From Hymenobacter siberiensis (GTDB lineage Bacteria > Bacteroidota > Bacteroidia > Cytophagales > Hymenobacteraceae): DNA of 64,000 bases. The position numbers were made by a program, and so were the translations under genes. Shown in pieces: positions 7,961 to 17,245 of this stretch (position 1 is its first letter; each line of letters opens with the position of its first letter). Below the pieces are notes generated by a model. The model saw only the letters and a program-made list of their open reading frames with translations, ran no database searches and was not told the origin of the DNA. The stretch is from the NCBI RefSeq assembly GCF_018967845.1, contig NZ_JAHLZZ010000001.1, positions 4,402,001 to 4,466,000 on the forward strand, given 5' to 3'.

Positions 7961-8509
7961 TTATTTCTTCTCAAAAACCAGCGCATTGCCGTCCATGCAG
8001 TAGCGTTGGCCGGTGGGCTTGGGGCCGTCGTTGAAGACGTGGCCGAGGTGGCCGCCGCATTTGGCGCACACAATCTCGTCGCGGCTCATGCCAAAGCTGT
8101 TGTCTGCAGCCACCTTGACACTGGTTGCGGCGGCCGGGGCAAAGAAACTGGGCCAGCCGGTGCCCGACTCAAACTTGGTATCGGAAGTGAAGAGCAGGTT
8201 GTGGTCGGCGGCGCAATAATAGGTGCCGACGGCGTGATTATCGTGGTATTTGCCGGTGAAGGGACGCTCGGTGCCTTGCTCACGCAGAATGTAGTACTGG
8301 TCGGGCGTGAGGAGTTTTTTCCACTCGGCATCGGTGTGACGCACCGCAAATTCGTCGGGCTTGCCGGTGAGGGGCTGCGCCTGGAAGTAAGTTTTGCCGC
8401 CCACGGTGCGGGCTGGGGAGGCCGTATTGGCGACTACGTCGCGCTTTTGCGAGCAGGCCGAGTTGAGCGAGAGCACCGAAACAAATAATATCAGCAGGGA
8501 AAAGCGCAT
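7961..8509 (-). CDS. msrB: Peptide-methionine (R)-S-oxide reductase, secreted/lipoprotein form
   Basis: Reduces methionine-R-sulfoxide in oxidised proteins. 182 residues: a signal peptide with lipobox-like SLNSAC (Cys near 19) points to the periplasm or envelope; the SelR domain spans about 50-180. The resolving and catalytic region (RYCMDGNALVF) and FESGTGWPSFF are intact. Oddity: the Zn-binding CxxC pair is present only in the second motif (CAKC); the first reads CAAD, lacking one Cys, so zinc may be absent or differently bound. Start fixed by the signal peptide. Confidence 0.93.
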   Translation of the reverse strand: MRFSLLILFVSVLSLNSACSQKRDVVANTASPARTVGGKTYFQAQPLTGKPDEFAVRHTDAEWKKLLTPDQYYILREQGTERPFTGKYHDNHAVGTYYCAADHNLLFTSDTKFESGTGWPSFFAPAAATSVKVAADNSFGMSRDEIVCAKCGGHLGHVFNDGPKPTGQRYCMDGNALVFEKK

Positions 8510-8710
8510 GGTTGGGATGGGGTTTTAATGACAACTGACCAACATACGGCGGCAGCGTCCGGTTTGGTCGTGAGGTCAGACGAAATAACGCCGGGAACCT
8601 TACGCCCCAGCTAATCGATTTAGGGCGACAGGCTTGGCTGTGCGGCAGGGTGCGGCAGCGGGGCTTGAGTTAAGAGTTGAGTATCACAAGGCTTTGCGCG
8701 TTTTTATCTG

Positions 8711-8718
8711 TACCTTTG
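8711..8718 (+). promoter_or_regulatory. -7 box upstream of typA
   Basis: TACCTTTG matches TAnnTTTG exactly, 20 nt before the ATG at 8739; the -33 TTG is not at the ideal spacing. Confidence 0.5.
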
Positions 8719-8738
8719 CACCCGCAAAACCAACCCAT

Positions 8739-10550
8739 ATGGCCAACAATATTCGTAACATTGCCATCATCGCTCACGTTGACCACGGCAAGACTACTCT
8801 GGTGGATAAGATTATCCACGCATCCAAGATTTTCGATGCGCACCAGCACTTCGACGACCTGATTCTCGACGACAACCCCCTGGAGCGCGAGCGTGGTATT
8901 ACCATCGTTTCCAAAAACGTATCGGTACGCTACAACGGCACCAAAATCAACATCATCGACACCCCTGGTCACGCCGACTTCGGCGGCGAGGTAGAGCGTG
9001 TGTTGAAGCTGGCCGACGGCGTGCTGCTGCTCGTGGATGCCTTCGAAGGCGCCATGCCGCAGACCCGCTTCGTGCTCAGCAAAGCCATTGCCCTGGGCCT
9101 GAAGCCCATTGTGGTGGTGAACAAAGTAGACAAGGAAAACTGCCGTCCCGACGAGGTGCACGAGCAGGTTTTTGACCTCATGTTCAACCTTGGCGCTTCG
9201 GAAGACCAGCTTGATTTCGTGACTTTGTACGGTTCCTCGAAGCAGGGCTGGATGAGCACCGACTGGAAAGTGAAGACCGACAACCTGATTCCGTTGCTCG
9301 ACGCGGTTATCTCGTCGATTCCGCCCGCGCCGACCTTGGAAGGCACGCCCCAGATGCAGATTACCTCGCTCGACTACTCGTCGTTCGTGGGTCGTATCGC
9401 CATCGGCCGCGTGCACCGCGGCACGCTGAAAGAAGGCTCAAACATGAGCCTGATGAAGGCTGACGGCAGCATCAAAAAAGTAAAAATCCGCGAGCTGCAC
9501 ATATTTGAAGGCCTTGGCCGTGTGAAGGTGGACTCCGTGAGCAGCGGTGAAATCTGCGCTGTGTCGGGCATCGAAGGCTTCGACATTGGTGACACGCTGG
9601 CCGACGCTGATAACCCCGAGCAATTGGAGCGCATCAGCATCGACGAACCGACGATGAACATGCTGTTCACCATCAACAACTCGCCGTTCTTCGGCAAGGA
9701 AGGCAAGTTCGTGACCTCGCGTCACCTGCGTGACCGTTTGTTCAAAGAAACCGAGAAAAACCTCGCCCTGCGCGTGGAGGCCACCGATAAAGAGGATACG
9801 TTCCTCGTGTTCGGCCGCGGCATTCTTCACTTGTCCGTACTCATCGAGACCATGCGTCGCGAAGGCTACGAGCTGCAGGTGGGCCAGCCCCAAGTGTTGT
9901 TCAAGGAAGATGATAACGGCAAGCGTACCGAGCCAATCGAATTGCTGGTAGTGGACGTGCCCGAGGAATCGGCCGGCAAGGTAATCGAGCTGGTGAGCAT
10001 GCGCAAAGGCGAAATGACCATCATGGAGCCCAAGGGCGACTTGCAGCACCTGGAGTTCACCATCCCGTCGCGTGGTCTGATTGGCTTGCGTAACAACGTG
10101 CTGACTGCCACCGGCGGCGAGGCAATCATGAACCACCGCTTCGTGGATTATGAGGAGCATAAGGGTCCGATTCCCGGCCGTATTGCTGGTTCGCTGATTT
10201 CGCTGGAAACCGGCGCCGGCACGGCTTACACGATTGACAAGCTGCAGGACCGTGGTTCGTTCTTCGTGGACCCGGGCGAGGAAGTGTACGGCGGCCAGGT
10301 TATCGGCGAGCACACCCGCCCCAATGACCTGACGGTGAACATCCAGAAGGGCAAGAAGCTGACCAACATGCGTGCTTCGGGCACCGACGACAACGCCAAA
10401 ATCACCCCCAAGCGCCAGTTTTCGCTGGAAGAAGCCATGGAATACATCCAGAAGGATGAGTACCTGGAGGTGACGCCGAAGTCGATTCGGATGCGCAAGA
10501 TTCTGCTCGACGAGAATGAGCGTCTGCGCTACGCCAAGCAGGCTGACTAA
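8739..10550 (+). CDS. typA: GTP-binding translational regulator TypA/BipA
   Basis: Ribosome-associated translational GTPase of the EF-G superfamily, involved in 50S assembly and stress growth. 603 residues, the normal length. G1 AHVDHGKTT, switch II DTPGHADFGGEV and G4 NKVDKENCR are intact in the G domain (1-200), followed by domain II, two alpha-beta domains and the BipA-specific C-terminus (about 400-603; GSFFVDPGEEVYGGQVIGEH). The start at 8739 gives MANNIRNIAIIAHVDHG; the longer upstream frame overlaps the promoter and is rejected. Monocistronic, closed by a strong terminator. Confidence 0.97.
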   Translation: MANNIRNIAIIAHVDHGKTTLVDKIIHASKIFDAHQHFDDLILDDNPLERERGITIVSKNVSVRYNGTKINIIDTPGHADFGGEVERVLKLADGVLLLVDAFEGAMPQTRFVLSKAIALGLKPIVVVNKVDKENCRPDEVHEQVFDLMFNLGASEDQLDFVTLYGSSKQGWMSTDWKVKTDNLIPLLDAVISSIPPAPTLEGTPQMQITSLDYSSFVGRIAIGRVHRGTLKEGSNMSLMKADGSIKKVKIRELHIFEGLGRVKVDSVSSGEICAVSGIEGFDIGDTLADADNPEQLERISIDEPTMNMLFTINNSPFFGKEGKFVTSRHLRDRLFKETEKNLALRVEATDKEDTFLVFGRGILHLSVLIETMRREGYELQVGQPQVLFKEDDNGKRTEPIELLVVDVPEESAGKVIELVSMRKGEMTIMEPKGDLQHLEFTIPSRGLIGLRNNVLTATGGEAIMNHRFVDYEEHKGPIPGRIAGSLISLETGAGTAYTIDKLQDRGSFFVDPGEEVYGGQVIGEHTRPNDLTVNIQKGKKLTNMRASGTDDNAKITPKRQFSLEEAMEYIQKDEYLEVTPKSIRMRKILLDENERLRYAKQAD

Positions 10551-10565
10551 TTGCCGCCTGATTTT

Positions 10566-10614
10566 ATAAGCAAAACGCCCAGCTTCGAACTCCGAGGCTG
10601 GGCGTTTTGCTTAT
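10566..10614 (+). terminator. Terminator after typA
   Basis: Perfect 18-bp inverted repeat (10566-10583 with 10597-10614), GC-rich near the loop and T-rich at the foot. Confidence 0.8.
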
Positions 10615-10698
10615 GAGTAGCTGCGAATGCGAACGGTGCGTTATTTTTACTGATTGTTCGCTGAACAATTGGTTTTCTTTCCTGCCACGCTTCCCCGT

Positions 10699-11226
10699 AT
10701 GCTTAAAAAATCTACCCTGCTACCGTTGCTGGCCCTGCTCATCATGGCCCGGCCGGGACGAGCCCAGTCGCCAGCTGCAACGATGACCGAACACCCGGAC
10801 AAATCTGAATACAAGCTCTCCCGCGCGGGTTTTGAGGACGCTTATGCATTTAATGACACAGCGCGCGCCATCATCCGCATGTACTACGCCAAGTGGAATA
10901 CCGGCCGCAACATTATGCGCTTTGCCGCGATTCCGGTGCCGGTGGTAACCGTTGTTGGGCGACACTACGAGCCGAATCCGGCTACGTATGGTGTCACGCC
11001 CAACTACAACGCTTATTACTACGATTCGTGGGTTGCACCCATGGCTTTTAGCTTGTTGGGCGTATCGGTGTTTGGAATGGTGCGGGCCATTAACAACGGC
11101 CGCGACCAACTGTATCAGACCATCCGGCAGTACGATGCCACGCGGCGGCTGCCGCTGTCGATACGCCCGGCCGCACTGGTTCCTTATCTGCTGGAAGTGC
11201 AGCAGGAGGGCGTCCAGCCCCGCTAA
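10699..11226 (+). CDS. Hypothetical secreted protein
   Basis: 175 residues with a Sec signal peptide (LLPLLALLIMARPGRAQS, cleavage near residue 23). The mature part holds FEDAYAFNDTARAIIRMYYAKW and a hydrophobic stretch (APMAFSLLGVSVFGMVRAI, about 115-133) that may be a membrane segment. No family recognised. The downstream gene starts 10 nt after its stop, so the two may be co-transcribed. The start at 10699 puts the signal peptide at the N-terminus. Confidence 0.65.
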   Translation: MLKKSTLLPLLALLIMARPGRAQSPAATMTEHPDKSEYKLSRAGFEDAYAFNDTARAIIRMYYAKWNTGRNIMRFAAIPVPVVTVVGRHYEPNPATYGVTPNYNAYYYDSWVAPMAFSLLGVSVFGMVRAINNGRDQLYQTIRQYDATRRLPLSIRPAALVPYLLEVQQEGVQPR

Positions 11227-11236
11227 ATTTTAATTT

Positions 11237-11764
11237 ATGACGAATTTGAAATCCCTCGAAAATCTGAGCCGCTTCGTGCAGCTTTTTACGCTGAATAATA
11301 CCGAAGCTACCCAGCGCGTAACCGAGCGGCTGGCGCTGGTGCTGCACGACCCGGCTGCCTATCAGGAGCAGTTTGCCGAGGAGTTGGAAGAGCGCGGCGT
11401 CGTGGCTGTTCTGCCGGCGCAGGAGCTGCGCGATTTGGCCCTGATTGATGCGCTGCTGGCTGAAGAGCTGCTGTGGGAAAGCGACTGGAAGGACCCGGCG
11501 GCCGACCTGGTTTACGGCATTAACGAAACGCTGACGCAGCAGAAGAAATCAATACGGCTGCATGCGCCCGCCAGTGGGCGCGCCACAGTGGCCGGCCCCG
11601 AAGCGCTTGACATTGTGCAGGACCTGGCGGAGCCGATGGGCCTGGCAGTGGTGCTGTTTACCTTGGACAGCGACTCGTATGCCTTGAGCGTGGTGGTCGA
11701 TGCACAGGCCGAGGAAGCCCGGCAGCTGGCACTGGAACTGGGCTTTGGATTGACGGTGTACTAA
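11237..11764 (+). CDS. Hypothetical cytosolic protein
   Basis: 175 residues, acidic, no signal peptide or membrane segment. Helical N-terminus (LENLSRFVQLFTLNNTEATQRV), a Trp-containing LLWESDWKDPAADLVYGI motif, and a C-terminal half that looks alpha-beta (LAVVLFTLDSDSYALSVVVD). It resembles small uncharacterised Bacteroidota proteins, but I cannot name the family with confidence. Ten nt downstream of the secreted hypothetical gene, probably the same transcript. Confidence 0.65.
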   Translation: MTNLKSLENLSRFVQLFTLNNTEATQRVTERLALVLHDPAAYQEQFAEELEERGVVAVLPAQELRDLALIDALLAEELLWESDWKDPAADLVYGINETLTQQKKSIRLHAPASGRATVAGPEALDIVQDLAEPMGLAVVLFTLDSDSYALSVVVDAQAEEARQLALELGFGLTVY

Positions 11765-11847
11765 CGCCAACGGAGCAGGATAATCGATTGTGTAAAATTG
11801 GGGGCACGTACCTTGCGGCTCCGACTACACTCCTATCCTACTCGCTT

Positions 11848-14301
11848 ATGCTGCTAAAAAATCTGTTGGCCGCTGCCCTGCTGCTGGCCAATACCGCTGC
11901 CGACGCTCAGAACCGTCACGAGTATTTACTCGATTCGAACTGGAAATTCTCGAAGGGCGATGTGCCGAATGCAGCCAGAACCGACTTTGCCGATGCCAAA
12001 TGGCAGACGGTGAGTGTGCCGCACGACTGGGCCATTGTGGGGCCGTTTAGTGGGAACAATGACTTACAGGTCGTTAAAATCGAGCAGAACCAAGAGCAGA
12101 AGGCCACGCAGAAATCGGGGCGCACGGGCGGGTTGCCGTTTATCGGCACGGGCTGGTACCGGCGGCGGCTGGCAGTGCCGGGCTTTGGGCCGGGGCAGCG
12201 GGCGGTGCTGCTCTTTGATGGGGCAATGAGCAACGCGCACGTTTTTGTGAACGGTAAGGAAGCCGGATTCTGGCCGTATGGCTACAACTCGTTTTCGCTG
12301 GACATTACTTCCTTTTTAAAGCCGGGCGACGGCAACGTGCTGGCCGTGCGCCTGGAAAATCAGCCCGAGGCTTCGCGCTGGTACCCCGGCGCGGGCCTCT
12401 ACCGCAACGTGCACCTGGTGATGACGGATGCCGTGCACATTCCGGTGTGGGGCACTTACCTGACCACGCCTGAAATCACGGCCGCGCAGGCCCAGGTAGT
12501 GCTGAAAACCACGGTGGAAACGCCGGGCGGCAAGCTCCAGCCGTTGCGGCTCGATACCGAAATTCGCGACGCGGCGGGCAAGGTAGTGGCCACGACCAGC
12601 ACGGCGCTAACCAACGGGCTCACGTTTGAACAGCGCCTGACGGTGCCGCAGCCCCGACTGTGGTCGCCGGAAACGCCGGTGCTCTATACGGCTTCGTCGA
12701 AGCTGTATGCGGGCAAGGCGTTGAAAGACGCTTATAAAACTACGTTTGGCATTCGCTCCTTCAAGTTCGAGAAGGGTGTGGGCTTTTCGCTGAACGGGCA
12801 GCCGCGCAAGTTCAAGGGCGTGTGCAACCACCATGATTTGGGGCCGCTGGGCGCGGCGGTGAACACGGCGGCATTGCGCCGGCAACTGACGCTGCTGAAA
12901 GATTTGGGCTGCGATGCCATTCGGACTTCGCACAACATGCCCGCACCGGAGCTGGTAGCGCTGTGCGACGAAATGGGCCTGATGCTGATGGTGGAGTCGT
13001 TCGACGAGTGGAAATCGCCCAAGGTAAAAAATGGCTACAGCCAGTATTTCGATGCGTGGGCGGAGAAGGACCTGGTGAGCATGGTGCACCACTACCGTAA
13101 TAGTCCGTCGGTAATCATGTGGAGCATCGGCAACGAGGTGCCCGACCAGAGCAATGCCAACGGTCCCATTATTGCCCGGCGCTTGCAGGACATCGTGCAC
13201 CGCGAAGACCCTACCCGCCCCGTGACCATGGGCCTGGACCGCTTCGACGACGATTTCAAGTACGGCATCGCAGCCGTGCTCGACATTCCCGGCTTCAACT
13301 ACAAGCCCCACCGCTACGCCGAAGCGCTGGCCAAGCTGCCGCAGGGCTTCCTGCTGGGCGCGGAAACGGCTTCGACGGTGAGCTCGCGCGGGGTGTATAA
13401 ATTCCCAGTCGAGAAGGCCAAGCAAAAGCAGTACCCGGATAATCAGTCGTCGTCGTACGACCTGGAGGCCTGCGTGTGGTCGCAGACGCCGGACGAGGAA
13501 TTTGCCGCGCAGGACGACCTGCCGAACGTGATGGGCGAGTTTGTGTGGACGGGCTTCGACTACCTCGGCGAGCCCACGCCTTATGACGAAAAATGGCCCT
13601 CGCACAGCTCCTACTTCGGTATTCTGGATTTGGCGGGCATGCCCAAGGACCGGTACTACCTCTACCGCGCCCGTTGGAACACGGCCAGCCCAACGCTGCA
13701 CCTGCTGCCGCACTGGACCTGGCCCGGCCGCGAAGGCCAAACCACGCCGGTTTTTGCCTACACGAGCTACCCCTCGGCCGAGCTGTTTGTGAACGGCCAG
13801 AGCCAGGGCCGCCAGACCAAAGCCTCATCGGACCAGCCCCAGACCCGCTACCGCCTGATGTGGAACGATGTAAAATACACGCCCGGCACCCTCAAAATAG
13901 TGGCCTACGATGCCCAGGGCAAAGCCGCGGCCACCGAAGAAGTACGCACGGCGGGCGCGCCGCACCACATCCGACTGGTAGCCGACCGCACCGCCCTGGC
14001 CGCCGATGGCAAAGACCTGGCCTTCATCACGGCCCGCGTAGAGGATGCCCAAGGCAACCGCTGCCCCGACGCGGCACAGTCGCTCAGCTTCACGGTGAGC
14101 GGCGCGGGTAGCTTCCGGGCCATCGGCAACGGCGACGCGACTTGCCTGGAGCCGTTTCAGCAGCCGCAAATGCGGGTGTTTCAGGGACAGCTGGTGGCCA
14201 TTGTGCAGGCTGGCCAAAAAGCCGGCACGGTGCAGGTGAAGGCCACGAGCCAGGGATTGCAAAGCGGCTCATTGGAACTTTCGACCCAACGGACGCAGTA
14301 G
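11848..14301 (+). CDS. Secreted glycoside hydrolase family 2 (beta-galactosidase-like)
   Basis: 817 residues with a signal peptide (LLAAALLLANTAADAQ). GH2 order: sugar-binding jelly roll (30-210; SVPHDWAIVGPF, GTGWYRRRL), Ig-like domain (220-320), TIM barrel (330-620), then DUF4982-like and C-terminal Ig-like domains. Acid/base Glu is E430 in SIGNEVPDQSN; the nucleophile is probably E506 in LLGAETAS, followed by strand 8 MGEFVWTGFDYLGEP. Predicted periplasmic release of beta-linked galactose. Exact substrate is not shown by sequence. It could feed the galactonate cluster at 40-44 kb. The start at 11848 is set by the signal peptide. Confidence 0.9.
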   Translation: MLLKNLLAAALLLANTAADAQNRHEYLLDSNWKFSKGDVPNAARTDFADAKWQTVSVPHDWAIVGPFSGNNDLQVVKIEQNQEQKATQKSGRTGGLPFIGTGWYRRRLAVPGFGPGQRAVLLFDGAMSNAHVFVNGKEAGFWPYGYNSFSLDITSFLKPGDGNVLAVRLENQPEASRWYPGAGLYRNVHLVMTDAVHIPVWGTYLTTPEITAAQAQVVLKTTVETPGGKLQPLRLDTEIRDAAGKVVATTSTALTNGLTFEQRLTVPQPRLWSPETPVLYTASSKLYAGKALKDAYKTTFGIRSFKFEKGVGFSLNGQPRKFKGVCNHHDLGPLGAAVNTAALRRQLTLLKDLGCDAIRTSHNMPAPELVALCDEMGLMLMVESFDEWKSPKVKNGYSQYFDAWAEKDLVSMVHHYRNSPSVIMWSIGNEVPDQSNANGPIIARRLQDIVHREDPTRPVTMGLDRFDDDFKYGIAAVLDIPGFNYKPHRYAEALAKLPQGFLLGAETASTVSSRGVYKFPVEKAKQKQYPDNQSSSYDLEACVWSQTPDEEFAAQDDLPNVMGEFVWTGFDYLGEPTPYDEKWPSHSSYFGILDLAGMPKDRYYLYRARWNTASPTLHLLPHWTWPGREGQTTPVFAYTSYPSAELFVNGQSQGRQTKASSDQPQTRYRLMWNDVKYTPGTLKIVAYDAQGKAAATEEVRTAGAPHHIRLVADRTALAADGKDLAFITARVEDAQGNRCPDAAQSLSFTVSGAGSFRAIGNGDATCLEPFQQPQMRVFQGQLVAIVQAGQKAGTVQVKATSQGLQSGSLELSTQRTQ

Positions 14302-14382
14302 TTACGGCAGCTATTTGCAAGTGGGCGAAGTTCGGTTTCGCCTTATCTTATTCCAAGTCTTACCGTTTCCCAACCCGATTTT

Positions 14383-14718
14383 ATGGAACCCCGAGATGAG
14401 CGCGATTTACCAGAAGTAGTAGCCGAGATTCTGATTGAGCAACACGCCATGCGTGAGGACATTGCAGCCCTACGCCGGGAAATGGGAGAACAGATTGGCG
14501 GCTTGCGCGAAGAAGTTGGCGGCTTGCGCGGGGACGTTGTCGGCTTGCTCCAGGACCTCCAAACCGGTTTGGATAACCTTGCGCAAACATTTAATAGCAT
14601 GACCAACGCCATTTTGGATGCGATGAACCGGGGCAATGACCGTTACAACAGTTCCGACCAGCAAATTAAGCAACTGGATACCCGCGTGACCAAGCTGGAG
14701 AATCCCGACGCCGCCTAA
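14383..14718 (+). CDS. Small coiled-coil protein
   Basis: 111 residues, almost entirely predicted coiled coil: heptad-like MREDIAALRREMGEQIGGLREEV followed by two near-identical GGLRxxV units and a C-terminal helix (QIKQLDTRVTKLEN). No other domain. It resembles small uncharacterised Bacteroidota coiled-coil proteins. Its last 4 nt overlap the end of the convergent RNA methyltransferase gene. Confidence 0.6.
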   Translation: MEPRDERDLPEVVAEILIEQHAMREDIAALRREMGEQIGGLREEVGGLRGDVVGLLQDLQTGLDNLAQTFNSMTNAILDAMNRGNDRYNSSDQQIKQLDTRVTKLENPDAA

Positions 14719-15542
14719 CTAGCCGTGCGTTGGCGCACGGCCTCAAACGCCAGCACGGCCCCGGCCACACTCACGTTGAGCGAGTCGATGCGGCCCATCA
14801 TGGGGATGATGATGGTTTCGTCGCAGGCGGCGAGGGCGGCCGGCGTGAGGCCGTCGGCTTCGGTGCCGAGCACGAGGGCCGTGGGCTGACGGAAGTCGCA
14901 GTCGAGATAGGAATGGGCCGTGGGCGTGAGGGCGGCAGCGTAGCTACGAATGTGCTTTTCACGCAGGAAGGCCGTGATTTCAGCCATCGGCGCGGCAATG
15001 ACGGGCACCGAGAACACACAGCCGATGCTGGACCGGATGGTATTGGGATTGTAGAGGTCGGTGCGCGCATCGCCGATGAGCACGGCATCGACGGGGGCGG
15101 CGTCGGCGGTGCGGAGGATAGCGCCGAGGTTGCCGGGCTTTTCCACGGCTTCGAGCACGAGGAGCAGCGGGTTGGCGGGCAGGCGGAGGTCGGCCAAGGT
15201 GCGGGCGGGGGTGCGGAGCACGGCCAGCAGGCCATCGGAGCCTTCACGGTAGGCCACTTTCTCGAAGACGGGGCGCGTGACTTCAAACCACTCGGGCGCG
15301 TCTTTTTTGCCGGAAAACAGACTTTGTAACTCAGCCATACCGTTTTCGCCGGCCAGCTCGGGACAGGAATAAATGGTGGCTACCGGCACGCCGGCCTCCA
15401 CGGCAATGGTGAGCTCGCGCAGGCCCTCGACCAGGGTGAGGCCAAGGGCACGGCGCTCGGCCGATTTCTGCTGGAGCTTCAGGAGCTGCTTAATGCGGGG
15501 GTTCTGGGGGCTGCTGAGGCGGTCGAGGGGAGCAAAAGACAT
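14715..15542 (-). CDS. SpoU/TrmH-family RNA 2'-O-methyltransferase
   Basis: Methylates a ribose 2'-OH in tRNA or rRNA with SAM. 275 residues: an N-terminal substrate-binding domain (about 1-105; SSPQNPRIKQLLKLQQ, LVEGLRELTIA) and the SPOUT knot with motif 1 VEKPGNLGAILRTADA, motif 2 LVLGTEADGLT, motif 3 RIDSLNVSVAGAVLAFEA. The exact RNA target is not resolvable by eye. It has a textbook promoter only four bases from ATG (see 15547-15576). Confidence 0.92.
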   Translation of the reverse strand: MSFAPLDRLSSPQNPRIKQLLKLQQKSAERRALGLTLVEGLRELTIAVEAGVPVATIYSCPELAGENGMAELQSLFSGKKDAPEWFEVTRPVFEKVAYREGSDGLLAVLRTPARTLADLRLPANPLLLVLEAVEKPGNLGAILRTADAAPVDAVLIGDARTDLYNPNTIRSSIGCVFSVPVIAAPMAEITAFLREKHIRSYAAALTPTAHSYLDCDFRQPTALVLGTEADGLTPAALAACDETIIIPMMGRIDSLNVSVAGAVLAFEAVRQRTAS

Positions 15543-15546
15543 GGGG

Positions 15547-15576
15547 CAAAGATACCGGGCCAGCGGCCGGAGCCAA
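15547..15576 (-). promoter_or_regulatory. Complete promoter abutting the RNA methylase ATG
   Basis: On the minus strand TTG (15574-15576), exactly 19 nt, then TATCTTTG (15547-15554), then CCCC and the ATG (15540-15542). With initiation a few bases after the -7 box, the transcript starts at or next to the A of ATG, so the mRNA should be leaderless. Confidence 0.75.
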
Positions 15577-15623
15577 CCCGGCGGCGGTGAGTCGCGTAGG
15601 GCCGGCCACTACCTTCGCTGCCG

Positions 15624-17126
15624 ATGAACATCAAATCGAACACCAAATCGAACACCAAAATTATTGTGGGCTTTGCCCTGGCCGTGGGCGTGCTGCTGCT
15701 CACGGCAGCGGCTTCGTTCTGGAGCATCCGGGGCCTGAGCGTGCAAACCCGAAACGTGGAGCACACCTACCAGGTGCTGCAGGAGGCCGAAACCATTACG
15801 GCGGTGCTCAAAGATGCCCAGGCAGGCACGCGCGGCTACCTGCTCACCGGCGACACGGTGTACCTGCGGCCCTACAGCATGGCCACCGGCCAGCTGCCCG
15901 CCGCCCTGGAACGCGTGCAGGCCCTGACGGTGGACAACCCCGACCAGCGCGCCCGCCTCGATTCGCTACGCGGACTGGTGGAGCAGGAATTCCGCATTCT
16001 GCGGCCCCTCACGGAGATAAAAAAAGCCATGAGCCAGTCGGCCATGCAAACGCTGCTCGACACCGACCGCCAGACCCTGCGGCAGGTGCGGCTGCTGTAC
16101 GCCCGCATCAAAACCAGCGAGCTGGCCCTGCTGGCCCAGCGCAGTGCGTTGCAGGATGTTTTTGAAAAAGCCACGCCCATCGTGGTGCTGGTTTCGGCGG
16201 TGCTGGCCGTGCTGATTGTAGTGTGGCTGGTGATAAAGGTGGTGAAGGAGCTGGAAGACAACCGCCGCCTGCAAAGCGAGCTGGCCGAAGTGAACGCGCA
16301 GGTGAGCCGCCGCATTGCCCAGATTCGGAAGCTGGCCGAGCAGGTGGTACAAGGCGACTACACGGTTAAAATCACGGATGATGCCGAGGACAACCTCGGT
16401 GGCCTGGCCGCGTCGCTCAACCACATGACCCAGACGCTGGAAGGCAGCTTCAGCGCCCTGGAAAAGCGCAACCGCGAGCTCGACCAGTTTGCCTACGTGG
16501 CTTCGCACGACCTGAAAGCGCCGTTGCGCGGCGTGACCACCATCGTGAAGTGGATTGAGGACGAGCTGGCCGCCGAGCTCTCGCCCCAGCTCCGCACCTA
16601 CCTCGACCAGATGAAGGGCCGCCTGGCGCGCCTCGAAGACCTGATAAACGGGCTGCTGGCCTACGCCCGCGTGGGCCGCACCGCGCAGTCGCGCGAGGCC
16701 GTGAACGTGCAGCAGCTTCTGACCGCCGTGGCCGACTTGGTGGTGCCGCCCGATTTCACGCTGCGCATCGGTCCAGATATGCCTACCTTCGAAACCGACC
16801 GGCTGAGCCTGCAACAAGTCTTCACCAACCTGCTCTCGAACGCTGTGAAATACCACCAGCGCGGGGCCGGCCAGCTGGAAGTGAAATGCCAGGACATTGG
16901 CCGGTGCTATGAGTTCCGGGTGCAGGACGACGGCCCGGGCATCGCCCCGGAATACCACCAGAAGATTTTCCTGCTCTTTCAAACCCTGCGCGACCGCCAC
17001 ACGGCCGAAAGCACGGGCATCGGGCTGAGCATCGTGCAAAAAATTATTAACGAGCAGCAGGGCACTATTCGCGTCGAATCGGCTGTGGGGCAGGGGGCTG
17101 GTTTTATCTTTACGTGGCCGAAATAA
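15624..17126 (+). CDS. CHASE3-type sensor histidine kinase
   Basis: 500 residues, inner membrane. TM1 (about 13-32; IIVGFALAVGVLLLTAAASF), periplasmic CHASE3 domain (about 35-175), TM2 (about 185-205), HAMP (about 210-275), HisKA with the phospho-acceptor His in VASHDLKAPLRGV (about residue 296), then a HATPase with N box FTNLLSNAVKYH, DDGPGIAP and STGIGLSIVQKI. It pairs with the response regulator 119 nt downstream. The ligand is unknown. The first codons contain a 12-bp tandem duplication giving KSNTKSNTK. A TACCTTCG box lies 6 nt before the ATG, suggesting a leaderless mRNA. Confidence 0.93.
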   Translation: MNIKSNTKSNTKIIVGFALAVGVLLLTAAASFWSIRGLSVQTRNVEHTYQVLQEAETITAVLKDAQAGTRGYLLTGDTVYLRPYSMATGQLPAALERVQALTVDNPDQRARLDSLRGLVEQEFRILRPLTEIKKAMSQSAMQTLLDTDRQTLRQVRLLYARIKTSELALLAQRSALQDVFEKATPIVVLVSAVLAVLIVVWLVIKVVKELEDNRRLQSELAEVNAQVSRRIAQIRKLAEQVVQGDYTVKITDDAEDNLGGLAASLNHMTQTLEGSFSALEKRNRELDQFAYVASHDLKAPLRGVTTIVKWIEDELAAELSPQLRTYLDQMKGRLARLEDLINGLLAYARVGRTAQSREAVNVQQLLTAVADLVVPPDFTLRIGPDMPTFETDRLSLQQVFTNLLSNAVKYHQRGAGQLEVKCQDIGRCYEFRVQDDGPGIAPEYHQKIFLLFQTLRDRHTAESTGIGLSIVQKIINEQQGTIRVESAVGQGAGFIFTWPK

Positions 17127-17146
17127 GGCAATTTGAATAACGGCGA

Positions 17147-17214
17147 GCAGAACCGTCATTTTTATCCGTCATCCTGAGCTTGCGAAGGATGACGGATAAA
17201 AATGACGGTTCTGC
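17147..17214. repeat. 28-bp perfect inverted repeat between kinase and regulator genes
   Basis: Arms 17147-17174 and 17187-17214 are exact reverse complements with a 12-nt loop (TGAGCTTGCGAA). Family A variant (CGTCATCCTGAGCTTGCG). It would attenuate read-through from the kinase to the regulator. Confidence 0.9.
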
Positions 17215-17245
17215 TTATAGCTACCCACTACTCATTACCCTATAC

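Noticed and set aside
12607..13740. Long minus-strand open frame (377 codons) opposite the GH2 gene
   Set aside because: Low-complexity His/Arg/Val-rich translation without domains, fully opposite a gene with intact catalytic motifs; a GC-rich shadow frame.
15966..17159. 397-codon minus-strand frame opposite the CHASE3 kinase
   Set aside because: Translation has no recognisable domain and mirrors the codon pattern of the kinase; shadow.
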